From the NCBI RefSeq assembly GCF_000478195.2, contig NZ_AUZM01000002.1:62001-126000 (forward strand): a stretch of 64,000 bases of DNA. Reading direction: 5' to 3'. The notes beneath the pieces were generated by a model that was given only the letters and a program-made list of their open reading frames with translations, ran no database searches and was not told the origin of the DNA. Positions 1 through 9,192 of this stretch are shown here, piece by piece; within the stretch, counting starts at the first letter, position 1; the number at the start of each line of letters is the position of its first letter. The position numbers and the translations under genes are program-made. Source of the DNA: Lyngbya aestuarii BL J. GTDB taxonomy: Bacteria; Cyanobacteriota; Cyanobacteriia; Cyanobacteriales; Microcoleaceae.

Positions 1-281
1 GCAACAATAGCGGCTGTTATCGCAGCAATACTTGTCCAAAGTGTACCCCACCACACCCCAAAAAACGCCCCTCCTAAGAGGTTTAAAGCGGTAGAAGGTA
101 AAATTAAAATTGTCGCAACAGTATAAACAAAAATATACAGAATGGGGGCAAATATTCCCATCTGTTGTAACTGAGTTTGAAGATGTTCTAAGTTAAAACG
201 ACTGAGACAATAAAACGCAATAACTGTAATCAAAACACATAAAAAAACTAATTTAATCAGTTCATTTTTATTTTTAAACAT
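1..281 (-). CDS. TVP38/TMEM64 (DedA-like) membrane protein, 3' part outside window
   Basis: The open frame starts with ATG at 281 and runs off the window edge, giving 93 residues. It begins with a short Lys/Asn-rich cytoplasmic segment, then a hydrophobic helix (about residues 9-26), then a second hydrophobic stretch. This ends in the Pro-Ser-Thr-Ala and Gly-Gly-Ala-Phe-Phe-Gly pattern that opens the VTT (SNARE-associated) domain of TVP38/TMEM64 proteins. The family is integral to the inner membrane; some members act in lipid scrambling or envelope homeostasis, but nothing here fixes a role. It starts 19 bp after the stop of the upstream glycosyltransferase on the same strand, so the two are probably co-transcribed. 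Confidence 0.75.
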   Translation of the reverse strand, partial: MFKNKNELIKLVFLCVLITVIAFYCLSRFNLEHLQTQLQQMGIFAPILYIFVYTVATILILPSTALNLLGGAFFGVWWGTLWTSIAAITAAIV

Positions 282-300
282 GGATTAAAATGATAGAATT

Positions 301-1272
301 TCAATTCTTATGTGTGTCTTTTTCAAATCCATAACAGTCTCGAACAATATACAGAGGTCGTCGTTTAACCTCATCGTGAACTCGACTTAAATATTCCCCA
401 ATTACGCCCAAACTCACCAACTGAACCCCGCCCAAAAACAACGTTACCACCATAATAGAAGCATAACCCGGAACATCAATTCCTAAAATTAACGTTCTCA
501 AAATCAAAAAAGTTGCATAGATAAATGCTAACAAAGAAATTAACAATCCAATATAACTCCAAACTTTCAAGGGTAAAGAACTAAAAGAGGTAATTCCATC
601 CAAAGCAAAATTCCAAAGTTGCCAATAATTCCACTTTGTTTCTCCCTTAGAACGAGGGGGACGATCATATTCAATCGCAATTTGTTTAAAGCCAACCCAA
701 GAAAATAAACCCTTCATAAATCGATGTCTTTCTGGGAGTAATTTTAAAGCTTCTACCACCCGTCTATCCATTAACCGAAAATCACCAGTATCACGAGGAA
801 TTGGAACAGGTGTCATCTTGCTAATAATCCGATAAAATGCACCCGCAGTTTTTTGTTTTAGCCAAGTTTCACCCTGACGTGATCGCCGTTTACAATATAC
901 GACATCATAGCCATCTTGCCATTTTAAAATCAAGTCTTGGATTAATTCTGGCGGGTCTTGTAAGTCTGCATCAATGGGAATTACCGCATCCCCTTTCGCA
1001 TATTCAATTCCCGCAGTTAACGCAATTTCTTTGCCAAAATTACGCGAAAAATTAACGACTTTAATCATTGGATTAGAATGATGATATTCAATCAAGCGTT
1101 TTAACGTATGATCACGACTTCCATCATCGACACAAATAATCTCATAGGTGAGATGAAGTTGATCGAGAACTGTAATCAATCGAGTAAATAAATCATCAAG
1201 ATTTGGTTCCTCATTGTAGCAAGGAATCACCACAGAAAGCACCACAGAGTCAAGATTTGAAACCATATTCAC
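301..1272 (-). CDS. GT2 glycosyltransferase, polyprenyl-phosphate hexosyltransferase type
   Basis: A 323-residue protein with an N-terminal GT-A domain: the VVIPCYNEE opening (14-22), VDDGS (48-52) and DADLQDPPE (101-109) are the nucleotide-sugar and metal-binding motifs of the DPM1/GtrB/ArnC group. RHRFMKG (182-188) is also typical. Two C-terminal transmembrane helices lie at about 240-262 and 272-295, the GtrB-like arrangement. The family transfers a hexose from a nucleotide sugar to undecaprenyl (or dolichyl) phosphate at the cytoplasmic membrane face. The sugar and final acceptor cannot be read from the sequence. ATG codons at residues 1 and 3 are both possible starts. It probably forms an operon with the TVP38-type gene downstream. 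Confidence 0.85.
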   Translation of the reverse strand: MNMVSNLDSVVLSVVIPCYNEEPNLDDLFTRLITVLDQLHLTYEIICVDDGSRDHTLKRLIEYHHSNPMIKVVNFSRNFGKEIALTAGIEYAKGDAVIPIDADLQDPPELIQDLILKWQDGYDVVYCKRRSRQGETWLKQKTAGAFYRIISKMTPVPIPRDTGDFRLMDRRVVEALKLLPERHRFMKGLFSWVGFKQIAIEYDRPPRSKGETKWNYWQLWNFALDGITSFSSLPLKVWSYIGLLISLLAFIYATFLILRTLILGIDVPGYASIMVVTLFLGGVQLVSLGVIGEYLSRVHDEVKRRPLYIVRDCYGFEKDTHKN

Positions 1273-1472
1273 AGATCCGTTAAACTAGAGGAGAAAGACA
1301 AGATCTCCATGATCTATTATCAGTGACAGCAGTATAGATGCTGAGAATCAGGTTTATGTTGCCAAAAAACAATTACAATTAAAATCTAAATATCGGGTAC
1401 TGATACGCTGGAAACACGCTTGCGAATCAAGTCAACAGCCCGATCAGTTTTAAAATTAAATGGGATTGTTAT

Positions 1473-4400
1473 ATGAAACGGATTGTATTAATTGCTGGGT
1501 TTGAATCGTTTAATGCTGATTTGTACCGTCAGGCGGCGAATTTTGCCTCTCGTCGCTGTGAAGATTTAAAAATTGACGTTTGGTGTGATCGCGCGATTAA
1601 TAGCGAACCCGAGGCAGTAGAGGCGGCTTTACAGCAAGCCGATGTGTTTTTTGCGAGTTTATTATTTGACTATGATCAAGTTTTATGGTTGCGGGAACGG
1701 GTGCAAAATATTCCGATTCGTTTGGTGTTTGAGTCGGCGTTAGAATTGATGAGTTTAACTCAAATTGGGGCGTTTAAAATCGGTGATAAACCGAAAGGAA
1801 TGCCTAAACCCGTTCAATTTATCCTCAGTAAATTTTCCAGTGGACGGGAAGAAGATAAACTCGCTGGATATATTAGTTTTCTCAAAACAGGGCCGAAATT
1901 ATTAAAGTTTGTACCTGTTAAAAAAGTTCAAGATTTGCGGAATTGGTTGATTATTTACGGCTATTGGAATGCGGGCGGAAGCGAGAATGTTGCCGCGATG
2001 TTTTGGACAATTGCCGAGAATTATTTAGACCTAAAAATAGGGGAAATACCGCCTCCGCTTGAAACACCCAATATGGGCTTACTGCATCCAGAGTATCAAG
2101 GTTATTTTGACTCTCCAAAACAGTATTTAGATTGGTATCAACAAAACAGAGAAAACTCTCAAAATTCGGGTATTGTTGGAATTTTACTTTATCGCAAACA
2201 CGTTATTACCAAACAGCCCTATATTCCCCAATTAATTCGTTATTTTGAACAGGCGGGTTTAATCCCTTTACCCATATTTATTAACGGCGTTGAAGGTCAT
2301 GTAGCAGTCCGAGATTGGATGACAACTACCTACGAAACCCAACAGCGTCAACAGGGCAATATTAAAACATTATCGCTGTCAAAAGAAGCCGTTGAAGTTG
2401 ATGCAATTGTGTCTACGATTGGCTTTCCTCTCGTTGGTGGTCCGGCCGGTTCAATGGAAGCGGGAAGACAGGTTGATATTGCAAAAAAAATCCTCACCGC
2501 CAAGAATATTCCTTATTTAATTGCGGCGCCTTTACTCATTCAAGATATTTATTCTTGGACCCGTCAAGGAATTGGGGGTTTACAAAGTGTTGTTCTTTAT
2601 GCTTTACCCGAACTTGATGGGGCAATTGATACGGTTCCTTTGGGGGGTTTGGTGGGGGAAAATATCTATATTATACCCGAACGAGTTAAACGGTTAACCG
2701 GACGAGTTAAAAATTGGATTAATTTAAGAAAAACGCCCCCATCCGAACGAAAGATAGCAATTATTTTATATGGTTTTCCTCCCGGTTATGGGGCAACAGG
2801 AACCGCAGCCTTATTAAACGTTCCCCGCAGTTTAATTAAGTTTCTCACCGCGTTAAAATCACAGGGTTATACCGTTGGGGAAATTCCCGAAGATGGCGAA
2901 GAACTGATTAAAAAAGTGAAAGAAGCCGACGAAGATGTTACCGGAGTTTTTTCTAAAAAGAACGGTAAGCAGAGAAATATTGTTAATATCAAAACCCTCG
3001 ATAAATGGTTGGGGTATTTGTTTTTAACTCGCATCGAAAAACAATGGCAGTCTCTCACGGGTACGGGAATTAAAACCGATGGGGAAGATTTTAATATTGG
3101 TGGCGTTCAACTGGGGAATATTTGGATTGGAGTTCAGCCCCCGTTGGGCATTTCGGGCGACCCGATGCGGTTAATGTTTGAACGAGATTTAACCCCTCAT
3201 CCTCAGTATGTTGCCTATTATAAATGGCTGCAAAATGAATTTAAAGCCGATGCTGTTGTTCACTTTGGAATGCACGGAACCGTTGAATGGTTGCCCGGTT
3301 CTCCCTTGGGAAATACGGGTTATTCTTGGTCGGATATTTTACTCGGAAATCTGCCCAACCTCTATATTTACGCGGCGAATAATCCCTCAGAATCGATATT
3401 AGCAAAACGTCGGGGTTACGGGGTTTTAATTTCTCACAACGTTCCCCCCTACAGTCGGGCGGGCTTGTATAAAGAATTGGTTTCGCTGCGAGATTTGATT
3501 GCAGAATATCGAGAAGACCCGCAGAAAAATTCGGCGTTGCAAGAAGCAATTTCTAAAAAGATTATCGATACGGGTTTGGATGTCGATTGTCCGTTTGAAG
3601 ATGCGAAAAAATTGGGGATTGAGTTCAGTCCTGAAACAGCCAGAATGTTTAGTGTTGAGTCTCTATCTCAGTATTTTCTCAAGGTTTATGAATACTTACA
3701 AATCGTCGAACAACGCCTGTTTTCATCGGGCTTACATACGTTGGGAGATGCGCCTACAGAGGAAGCGTTAGACTCCTATCTACAGGCTTATTTTGATGGT
3801 AAAGCAACAACAGAAATAGATGTTAACACCCATCCTCAAGCCCAAATCATTCGGGATTTGTTAATGCAAACCACCGACGAATTAACGAATTTATTGCGGG
3901 GTTTAAATGGGGAATATGTTCCACCCGCACCCGGAGGAGATTTATTAAGAGATGGGCCGGGAGTGTTGCCAACAGGTCGCAATATTCATGCGTTAGACCC
4001 GTATAGAATGCCTTCTCCTGCGGCTTACGAACGGGGTCGAGAAATTGCCAAGAAAATTATCAATCAACATTTGCAAGAAAATGATAAATATCCCGAAACG
4101 GTTGCCGTGATGTTGTGGGGTTTGGATGCGATTAAAACCCGGGGAGAATCAATCGGAATTCTGTTAGAATTAGTCGGTGCAGAACCTTTAAAAGAAGGCA
4201 CGGGTCGCATCGTTCGTTATGAACTCAAACCGTTAACAGAAATCGGTCATCCGCGTATTGATATTTTAGGGAATCTTTCGGGTATTTTCCGCGATAGTTT
4301 TGTGAATATTATTGAGTTAATTGACGACTTATTTCAACGGGCGGCTAACCTCGATGAACCCCCGGAACAAAACTTTGTGAGAAAACACGCTTTAGAGTTG

Positions 4401-5147
4401 CAATCTCAAGGCGTTGATAACCCTTCCGCCCGTCTTTTTTCTAATCCTGCGGGTGATTTTGGGTCGTTAGTGAATGACCGGGTTGTTGATGGAAATTGGG
4501 AATCTGGAGATGAACTCGCCCAAACTTGGGAAGGACGAAATGTGTTTAGTTATGGACGCAAAGATAAAGGTCAAGCCAGACCTGAAGTGATGACACAATT
4601 ACTAAAAACAACCGAAAGAATCGTACAGGAAATTGACTCTGTTGAGTACGGTTTAACAGATATTCAAGAATATTATGCCAATACAGGTGCTTTGAAACGG
4701 GCGGCTGAAAAAAAACGAGGTAAAAAAGTTAATACTAGCTTTGTCGAAAGCTTTTCAAAAGATACCACACCTCGCAATTTAGAAGACTTACTTCGCATGG
4801 AATACCGGACTAAATTGTTAAATCCAAAATGGGCAGAATCGATGTCAAATCAAGGCAGTGGTGGCGCTTATGAAATTTCCCAACGGATGACGGCTTTAAT
4901 TGGTTGGGGCGGAACTGCGAATTTTACAGATAATTGGGTTTATGACCAAGCCGCAGAAACCTATGCTTTAGATGAACAAATGGCGGAAAAATTACGCCAA
5001 GCAAACCCCGAAGCTTTTCGTAATATTGTTAGCCGAATGTTAGAAGCTAATGGTCGAGGTTTATGGCAAGCTGACTCGGAAAAATTGCAGAAATTACAAC
5101 AGTTGTATGAGTCAGCCGAAGCCGATATCGAAGGAGTCAAGATATAA
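1473..5147 (+). CDS. chlH: Magnesium chelatase subunit H (ChlH/BchH family), probable short paralogue
   Basis: A 1224-residue member of the CobN/BchH/ChlH family, which binds protoporphyrin IX and is the catalytic subunit for Mg insertion with ChlI and ChlD, the first committed step to chlorophyll. Typical stretches are HFGMHGTVEWLPG (about 590-602), PTGRNIHALDP (about 832), MLWGLDAIKTRGES (about 880) and the C-terminal EANGRGLW. Canonical cyanobacterial ChlH is about 1330 residues and starts with an N-terminal extension; this protein begins directly at MKRIVLIAGFESFNADLYRQ and is about 100 residues shorter, like the second ChlH-like copies I recall from several filamentous cyanobacteria. So it is probably a paralogue rather than the housekeeping copy, but only the complete genome can show that. 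No ChlI or ChlD is nearby. Confidence 0.85.
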   Translation: MKRIVLIAGFESFNADLYRQAANFASRRCEDLKIDVWCDRAINSEPEAVEAALQQADVFFASLLFDYDQVLWLRERVQNIPIRLVFESALELMSLTQIGAFKIGDKPKGMPKPVQFILSKFSSGREEDKLAGYISFLKTGPKLLKFVPVKKVQDLRNWLIIYGYWNAGGSENVAAMFWTIAENYLDLKIGEIPPPLETPNMGLLHPEYQGYFDSPKQYLDWYQQNRENSQNSGIVGILLYRKHVITKQPYIPQLIRYFEQAGLIPLPIFINGVEGHVAVRDWMTTTYETQQRQQGNIKTLSLSKEAVEVDAIVSTIGFPLVGGPAGSMEAGRQVDIAKKILTAKNIPYLIAAPLLIQDIYSWTRQGIGGLQSVVLYALPELDGAIDTVPLGGLVGENIYIIPERVKRLTGRVKNWINLRKTPPSERKIAIILYGFPPGYGATGTAALLNVPRSLIKFLTALKSQGYTVGEIPEDGEELIKKVKEADEDVTGVFSKKNGKQRNIVNIKTLDKWLGYLFLTRIEKQWQSLTGTGIKTDGEDFNIGGVQLGNIWIGVQPPLGISGDPMRLMFERDLTPHPQYVAYYKWLQNEFKADAVVHFGMHGTVEWLPGSPLGNTGYSWSDILLGNLPNLYIYAANNPSESILAKRRGYGVLISHNVPPYSRAGLYKELVSLRDLIAEYREDPQKNSALQEAISKKIIDTGLDVDCPFEDAKKLGIEFSPETARMFSVESLSQYFLKVYEYLQIVEQRLFSSGLHTLGDAPTEEALDSYLQAYFDGKATTEIDVNTHPQAQIIRDLLMQTTDELTNLLRGLNGEYVPPAPGGDLLRDGPGVLPTGRNIHALDPYRMPSPAAYERGREIAKKIINQHLQENDKYPETVAVMLWGLDAIKTRGESIGILLELVGAEPLKEGTGRIVRYELKPLTEIGHPRIDILGNLSGIFRDSFVNIIELIDDLFQRAANLDEPPEQNFVRKHALELQSQGVDNPSARLFSNPAGDFGSLVNDRVVDGNWESGDELAQTWEGRNVFSYGRKDKGQARPEVMTQLLKTTERIVQEIDSVEYGLTDIQEYYANTGALKRAAEKKRGKKVNTSFVESFSKDTTPRNLEDLLRMEYRTKLLNPKWAESMSNQGSGGAYEISQRMTALIGWGGTANFTDNWVYDQAAETYALDEQMAEKLRQANPEAFRNIVSRMLEANGRGLWQADSEKLQKLQQLYESAEADIEGVKI

Positions 5148-5193
5148 AAACCCGGTTTTGCAAATAAACGAAGGTTTTTAGAAAATATCTGTG

Positions 5194-6063
5194 TTAATTC
5201 GCATTTTCTGAATCGGTTTCTGAGGGAAACTGTTCGAGAAAAGTGATAACTTCCGCAATCTCTGTAAAATCCAACAATTCCTCACCTAAAGCGTCTAACT
5301 GAGTCAGAGATAAACTCCGAATTTGTTGGGGAAGTTGGGGGGGTAGTTCACCAAACCGACGAGTTAATAGACGAATAATTAAACTCGCTTCTCCTTCTCC
5401 TCGTCCTTCTTCTCGCCCTTGTTGAACTCCTTGTTGAAGAATATCTTGATAGATAACAGATTCTCGCATAATATCCTCCCGGAGTAATTGTTGAATCAGA
5501 GTTTTGTCGTATCTTAAACCCGCTATAATTTGAACTGCGGCTAAGACATTTCGACGCTGTTCTATTGCTTCAATTTTAGCCACTTCTGCGGCGACTTGGG
5601 TTAACAACCTTTCCGGGGAATTGGTTTGGGCTAGAGGCGCTAAGGGTAACAAAGCGCTATCATTAAGAAAAATAGCGGGATTTTGTTCCCACATCCGTAT
5701 CACTCGATAGCGATGTCGGGTTGTTTCCGTGACAAATTCTTCGGTAAAAACGACTTCGGAAGTTGTCGTTTGTAGAAAAATAATAAACTGTTGAATGGGA
5801 CGGCGATATTTGCGGTAAAGTCTCACCCAATAGTCCAACATCCGCAAGGGTAAAGGCGGTTCAGAAGTGGGTTGAGTTTGAAATTCTAGATGTAGAATTT
5901 GCTCAGATGTTTCTAAAAACGTGATAGCATCCGCACTAATGGGTTCGAGACTGAGTTCGGTTTTAAGAACTTGAATATTTCCGGGATTTGTTCCCAGTAA
6001 CCACCGTGCAAAAGTAGCCGGAGATTCTTCAGCAAGCCGTTTACAAAGGTTATCGTAAGCCAA
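5194..6063 (-). CDS. Rpn-family PD-(D/E)XK nuclease-like protein with DUF4351 tail
   Basis: A 289-residue protein of the Rpn/transposase-31 type that is abundant in filamentous cyanobacteria. The N-terminal part holds a likely PD-(D/E)XK core, with Asp45 and the E60-x-Q62 strand (ILHLEFQTQP), followed by the conserved LPLRMLDYWVRLY segment (71-83). The C-terminus is a DUF4351 helical region (about 225-285: LIIRLLTRRFG, LDALGEELLDF). A Gly/Arg/Glu-rich linker (QQGREEGRGEGE) joins them. Family members such as E. coli RpnA are recombination-promoting DNA nucleases; the cyanobacterial copies are uncharacterised. Translation appears to start at TTG (6063), since no in-frame ATG lies nearby. It converges on the chlH-like gene with a 46-bp gap. 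Confidence 0.8.
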   Translation of the reverse strand: MAYDNLCKRLAEESPATFARWLLGTNPGNIQVLKTELSLEPISADAITFLETSEQILHLEFQTQPTSEPPLPLRMLDYWVRLYRKYRRPIQQFIIFLQTTTSEVVFTEEFVTETTRHRYRVIRMWEQNPAIFLNDSALLPLAPLAQTNSPERLLTQVAAEVAKIEAIEQRRNVLAAVQIIAGLRYDKTLIQQLLREDIMRESVIYQDILQQGVQQGREEGRGEGEASLIIRLLTRRFGELPPQLPQQIRSLSLTQLDALGEELLDFTEIAEVITFLEQFPSETDSENAN

Positions 6064-6280
6064 TGTTAGCCGATGAAAATATTATAATTTTATTTTACAA
6101 TAGTTTGGTAATGTTATCGCATTTTAGAAGGATTGACTTAATACTTCCGTATTTTTACTGAGATAAATTTTATCAAAAAAATCCGTACAATCCCTGATGC
6201 TTTTAACGGCGATATCCGCGAATATAGAGTTATCAGCCAAAATTCAAGCTGAGTTGATATTATTTCACAATTAAAAAAGT

Positions 6281-7333
6281 ATGATGACTTCTAAATTGAT
6301 GGCTTTGACTGAGAATTTAGTTTCCCTTGAACAGCAAACAGAAGAAATGGCTCAAGATGCTGGTTTTTGGAATAAACTAACAAAAGTTGCTGAATCAAGC
6401 AAAGAAGCAGCTACACATTTAACAACTCAAACTACTGATTCGCTTGGTAATGCTGCTAAAAGTTCAATGGAAGTATTGGCGAATACCGCCTCAAAAACGG
6501 GTGAAGCTATCGGTCAAGCTACAACCAGTACACTTAATGTTGTAGAAGATGCTACGGCTAAAACAGGTAGTGTAGTCAGCAAAGTAGCTACAGAAATGGC
6601 GAGTTTTACAGAAAATACCGCCTCAAAAACAGGTGAAACTCTCGGTCAAGCTACAACAAATACAGTTCATGCTGTGGGAAATGCGGCTTCTCAAACAGGT
6701 GAATTAGCGGGTAAAATCACAACAGAAACAGGTAGTTTTGTAGCGAATACCGCCTCAAAAACAGGTGAAACTCTCGGTCAAGCTACAACTAATACAGTTC
6801 ATGCTATGGAAAATGTTGCTTCTCAAACAGGTGAATTAGCGGGTAAAATCACAACAGAAACAGGTAGTTTTGTAGCGAATACCGCCTCAAAAACAGGTGA
6901 AACTCTCGGTCAAGTTACAACTGGTACTTCAGAGTTTGTACAAAATGCGGCTTCAGCAACAGGGGATGCAATTTCTCATACTGTAACGGCTACAGTTGAT
7001 ATTGCTGGCAATGTAACCAACACTGCTCTTAATGCTACTGTTAATATAGCAGGAGACGCTCTATCGGGAGTTGCCAAAGGAACCTCAGTCGTTACGATTT
7101 GGACTTTAAGCCAATTCGCTGAAGGATTAATGGATGGTGTGAAGTCTTCTTTTGCTTCTGGATTTGGTTTACCCGCATTTGGTTTACTCTTGGGCTTAAT
7201 TTTTATCTACCGATTTGTATTCAAACGTCCATTCAAAAAAGTTGTATATTCCTATCAAGGTCAATCTGATAGTTCTTCTGTTGTCAACGATAGTTCTTTA
7301 ATTGAAACGCCAGAAAATGATGTTACTCAATAG
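6281..7333 (+). CDS. 11-residue-repeat (LEA/apolipoprotein-like) protein with C-terminal membrane anchor
   Basis: A 350-residue protein made largely of Thr/Ala/Gly-rich 11-mers. From about residue 69 to 235 the sequence reads as a chain of units such as ASKTGETLGQA, TTNTVHAVGNA, ASQTGELAGKI and TTETGSFVANT. Four units make a 44-residue superrepeat, present at DNA level as a 132-bp tandem repeat (phase points 6616, 6748 and 6880). Eleven-residue periodicity is the signature of amphipathic surface-binding helices in LEA, synuclein and apolipoprotein families. A single hydrophobic segment (about 293-313) followed by basic residues suggests a membrane anchor with a short Ser/Asp-rich tail. A desiccation-, lipid- or membrane-surface role is inference. 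A terminator hairpin follows at 7380. The second codon is also ATG. Confidence 0.75.
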   Translation: MMTSKLMALTENLVSLEQQTEEMAQDAGFWNKLTKVAESSKEAATHLTTQTTDSLGNAAKSSMEVLANTASKTGEAIGQATTSTLNVVEDATAKTGSVVSKVATEMASFTENTASKTGETLGQATTNTVHAVGNAASQTGELAGKITTETGSFVANTASKTGETLGQATTNTVHAMENVASQTGELAGKITTETGSFVANTASKTGETLGQVTTGTSEFVQNAASATGDAISHTVTATVDIAGNVTNTALNATVNIAGDALSGVAKGTSVVTIWTLSQFAEGLMDGVKSSFASGFGLPAFGLLLGLIFIYRFVFKRPFKKVVYSYQGQSDSSSVVNDSSLIETPENDVTQ

Positions 7334-7379
7334 TAACGAATATCAATCTGTAATTCATAAATCTAAGTTACTCAGGCGT

Positions 7380-7408
7380 AGGATAGGCATTGTCTATCCT
7401 GCTTTTTT
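7380..7408 (+). terminator. Rho-independent terminator after the 11-mer repeat gene
   Basis: A perfect 7-bp stem (AGGATAG at 7380-7386 pairing with CTATCCT at 7394-7400), a 7-nt loop, then GC and six T residues (7403-7408). It lies 47 bp after the stop at 7333 and before cruP, so the two genes are probably separate transcripts. Confidence 0.85.
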
Positions 7409-7473
7409 GTGACTTGCGATCGCCTAAACTACAAAATATTCTATCCTAGTAATAGTGTATTATTCAAACCTTC

Positions 7474-9033
7474 ATGTCTCTAACTGAAGAAATTCTCTCT
7501 CAAATACCCGGAAACCCGCTTAACGGACTGCGAAAAGCAGATAATATGTGGAACTCGCTCAAAAATAATCAAGTTCCTATTCCCCAAACCGTTGAACGCA
7601 ACTTTGAACCTCTCGGAACTATTGATTATGATGTGGCAATTTGTGGCGGAACACTGGGGATTTTAATCGGGGCGGCGTTGGCTTTTCGGGGTTGGCGTGT
7701 CGCGTTAATTGAACGGGGAATTTTAAAAGGACGAGAACAGGAATGGAATATTTCTCGTCAGGAATTAGAAGTTTTTTTAGAGTTGAATCTACTCTCTATC
7801 GACGAATTAAAACAAGCCATCTCAACTGAATATAATCCCGCTCGTTTGAGTTTCCCTAATACACCGGATATCTGGGTAAAAGATGTTTTAAATATTGGCA
7901 TTGACCCAGTTTATTTACTCAAAACACTCAAAAACCGTTTTTTAGAACTCGGGGGTAAACTCTTTGAAAACACCTCCTATGAAGCTGCAACTGTTCATTC
8001 AAATGGGGTGCAAATTACAGCCAAACAAGATGAATCCCAACTTAATATTAACACCCGATTACTATTAGATGCGATGGGGCATTTTTCCCCAATTGTTCGA
8101 CAAGCCAGACGCGGAGAAAAACCCGATGCGGTGTGTTTGGTGGTGGGAACTTGTGCGACGGGATATCCGAAAAATGAAACGGGAGATATTTTCGCTTCGT
8201 TCACGGCGTTGGAAAATCAATGTCAATATTTTTGGGAAGCTTTTCCCGCCAAAGATGGACGCACAACTTATTTATTTACCTATATAGACGCTCATCCTGA
8301 ACGGTTTAGTTTAGAATTCTTTTTTGAAGAATATTTACGGTTGTTACCCGAATATCAACAGGTTGAATTGAGTCAATTAAGCTTTAAACGGGCTTTATTT
8401 GGTTTTTTCCCTTGTTATAAAAATAGTCCTTTAAAAACCCCTTGGGATAGAATTTTACCCATTGGAGATAGTAGCGCCAGTCAATCTCCTTTAAGTTTTG
8501 GCGGGTTTGGTTCAATGGTGCGTCATTTACACCGATTAACCGTTGGAATTGAAGAAGCGTTAAAAACAGAATGTCTCGATAAAAATTCGTTAACATTGTT
8601 GCAACCCTATCAACCGAGTTTATCGGTGACTTGGCTGTTTCAACGTTCGATGAGTGTGGGTGTTCATCAAACCATTAACCCCGATACCATTAATCATTTA
8701 TTAGCCGCAGTGTTTCAAGAGATGGAACAGTTGGGCGATGGAGTTCTCAAACCTTTTTTACAGGATGTGGTGCAGTTTTTACCCTTAGCCCAAACGTTGT
8801 TTAAAACGGGTCTTTCTCATCCCGATATTGTGTTTAAAATCATTCCCCAAGTAGGGTTAACACCTTTATTCGAGTGGACAGTTCACTATTTTAACTTAGC
8901 CGCTTATACGGCGTTATTTTCTCTTGGGAAAAACCTAGAACCTTCGGTTAAAAATCTCCCACCCATACAGCAATATTACTATCATCGTTGGTTAGAGGCT
9001 TGGAAATATGGTTCAGGTCAAGATTATCATTAA
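7474..9033 (+). CDS. cruP: CruP, lycopene-cyclase-family FAD protein
   Basis: A 519-residue flavoprotein. A Rossmann FAD-binding motif lies near residues 51-81 (DYDVAICGGTLG, then VALIERG), followed by the LKGREQEWNISRQEL segment and later GDSSASQSPLSFGGFGS (331-347). These stretches match what I remember of plant and cyanobacterial CruP, including the short N-terminal LRKADNMW element. CruP is a paralogue of the lycopene cyclase CruA; in plants it was linked to limiting beta-carotene hydroperoxide and singlet-oxygen stress, and its cyclase activity is disputed. It is probably thylakoid-associated. The gene converges on psaK with a MITE-like palindromic repeat between them. Confidence 0.88.
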   Translation: MSLTEEILSQIPGNPLNGLRKADNMWNSLKNNQVPIPQTVERNFEPLGTIDYDVAICGGTLGILIGAALAFRGWRVALIERGILKGREQEWNISRQELEVFLELNLLSIDELKQAISTEYNPARLSFPNTPDIWVKDVLNIGIDPVYLLKTLKNRFLELGGKLFENTSYEAATVHSNGVQITAKQDESQLNINTRLLLDAMGHFSPIVRQARRGEKPDAVCLVVGTCATGYPKNETGDIFASFTALENQCQYFWEAFPAKDGRTTYLFTYIDAHPERFSLEFFFEEYLRLLPEYQQVELSQLSFKRALFGFFPCYKNSPLKTPWDRILPIGDSSASQSPLSFGGFGSMVRHLHRLTVGIEEALKTECLDKNSLTLLQPYQPSLSVTWLFQRSMSVGVHQTINPDTINHLLAAVFQEMEQLGDGVLKPFLQDVVQFLPLAQTLFKTGLSHPDIVFKIIPQVGLTPLFEWTVHYFNLAAYTALFSLGKNLEPSVKNLPPIQQYYYHRWLEAWKYGSGQDYH

Positions 9034-9037
9034 AACA

Positions 9038-9174
9038 GTAGGGTGGGTGAATTTTGATCATTTTACTGCTAAATTACCAATTTTTGGTTTTCACCCCCCA
9101 CACTTTTATTTTTGAGTGGGTGAGTGTTGATAACTTTACTGCTGAAATTACCAATTTTTTTTCACCCACCCTAC
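9038..9174. repeat. 137-bp MITE-like palindromic element between cruP and psaK
   Basis: The region is bounded by perfect 14-bp terminal inverted repeats: GTAGGGTGGGTGAA at 9038-9051 and its reverse complement at 9161-9174. Inside are two imperfect direct copies of a 60-bp unit (about 9045-9100 and 9115-9175), each containing TTTACTGCT and AAATTACCAATTTTT and each bracketed by GGGTG and CACCC. It has no coding capacity. It sits between the stop codons of two convergent genes and could double as a bidirectional transcription-stop structure. No clear target-site duplication is visible. Confidence 0.7.
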
Positions 9175-9192
9175 AGTTGAGTCAAATCAAAT

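Noticed and set aside
1273-1472. Possible cobalamin or other riboswitch before the ChlH homologue
   Set aside because: I looked for conserved B12-box and other riboswitch elements and found none.
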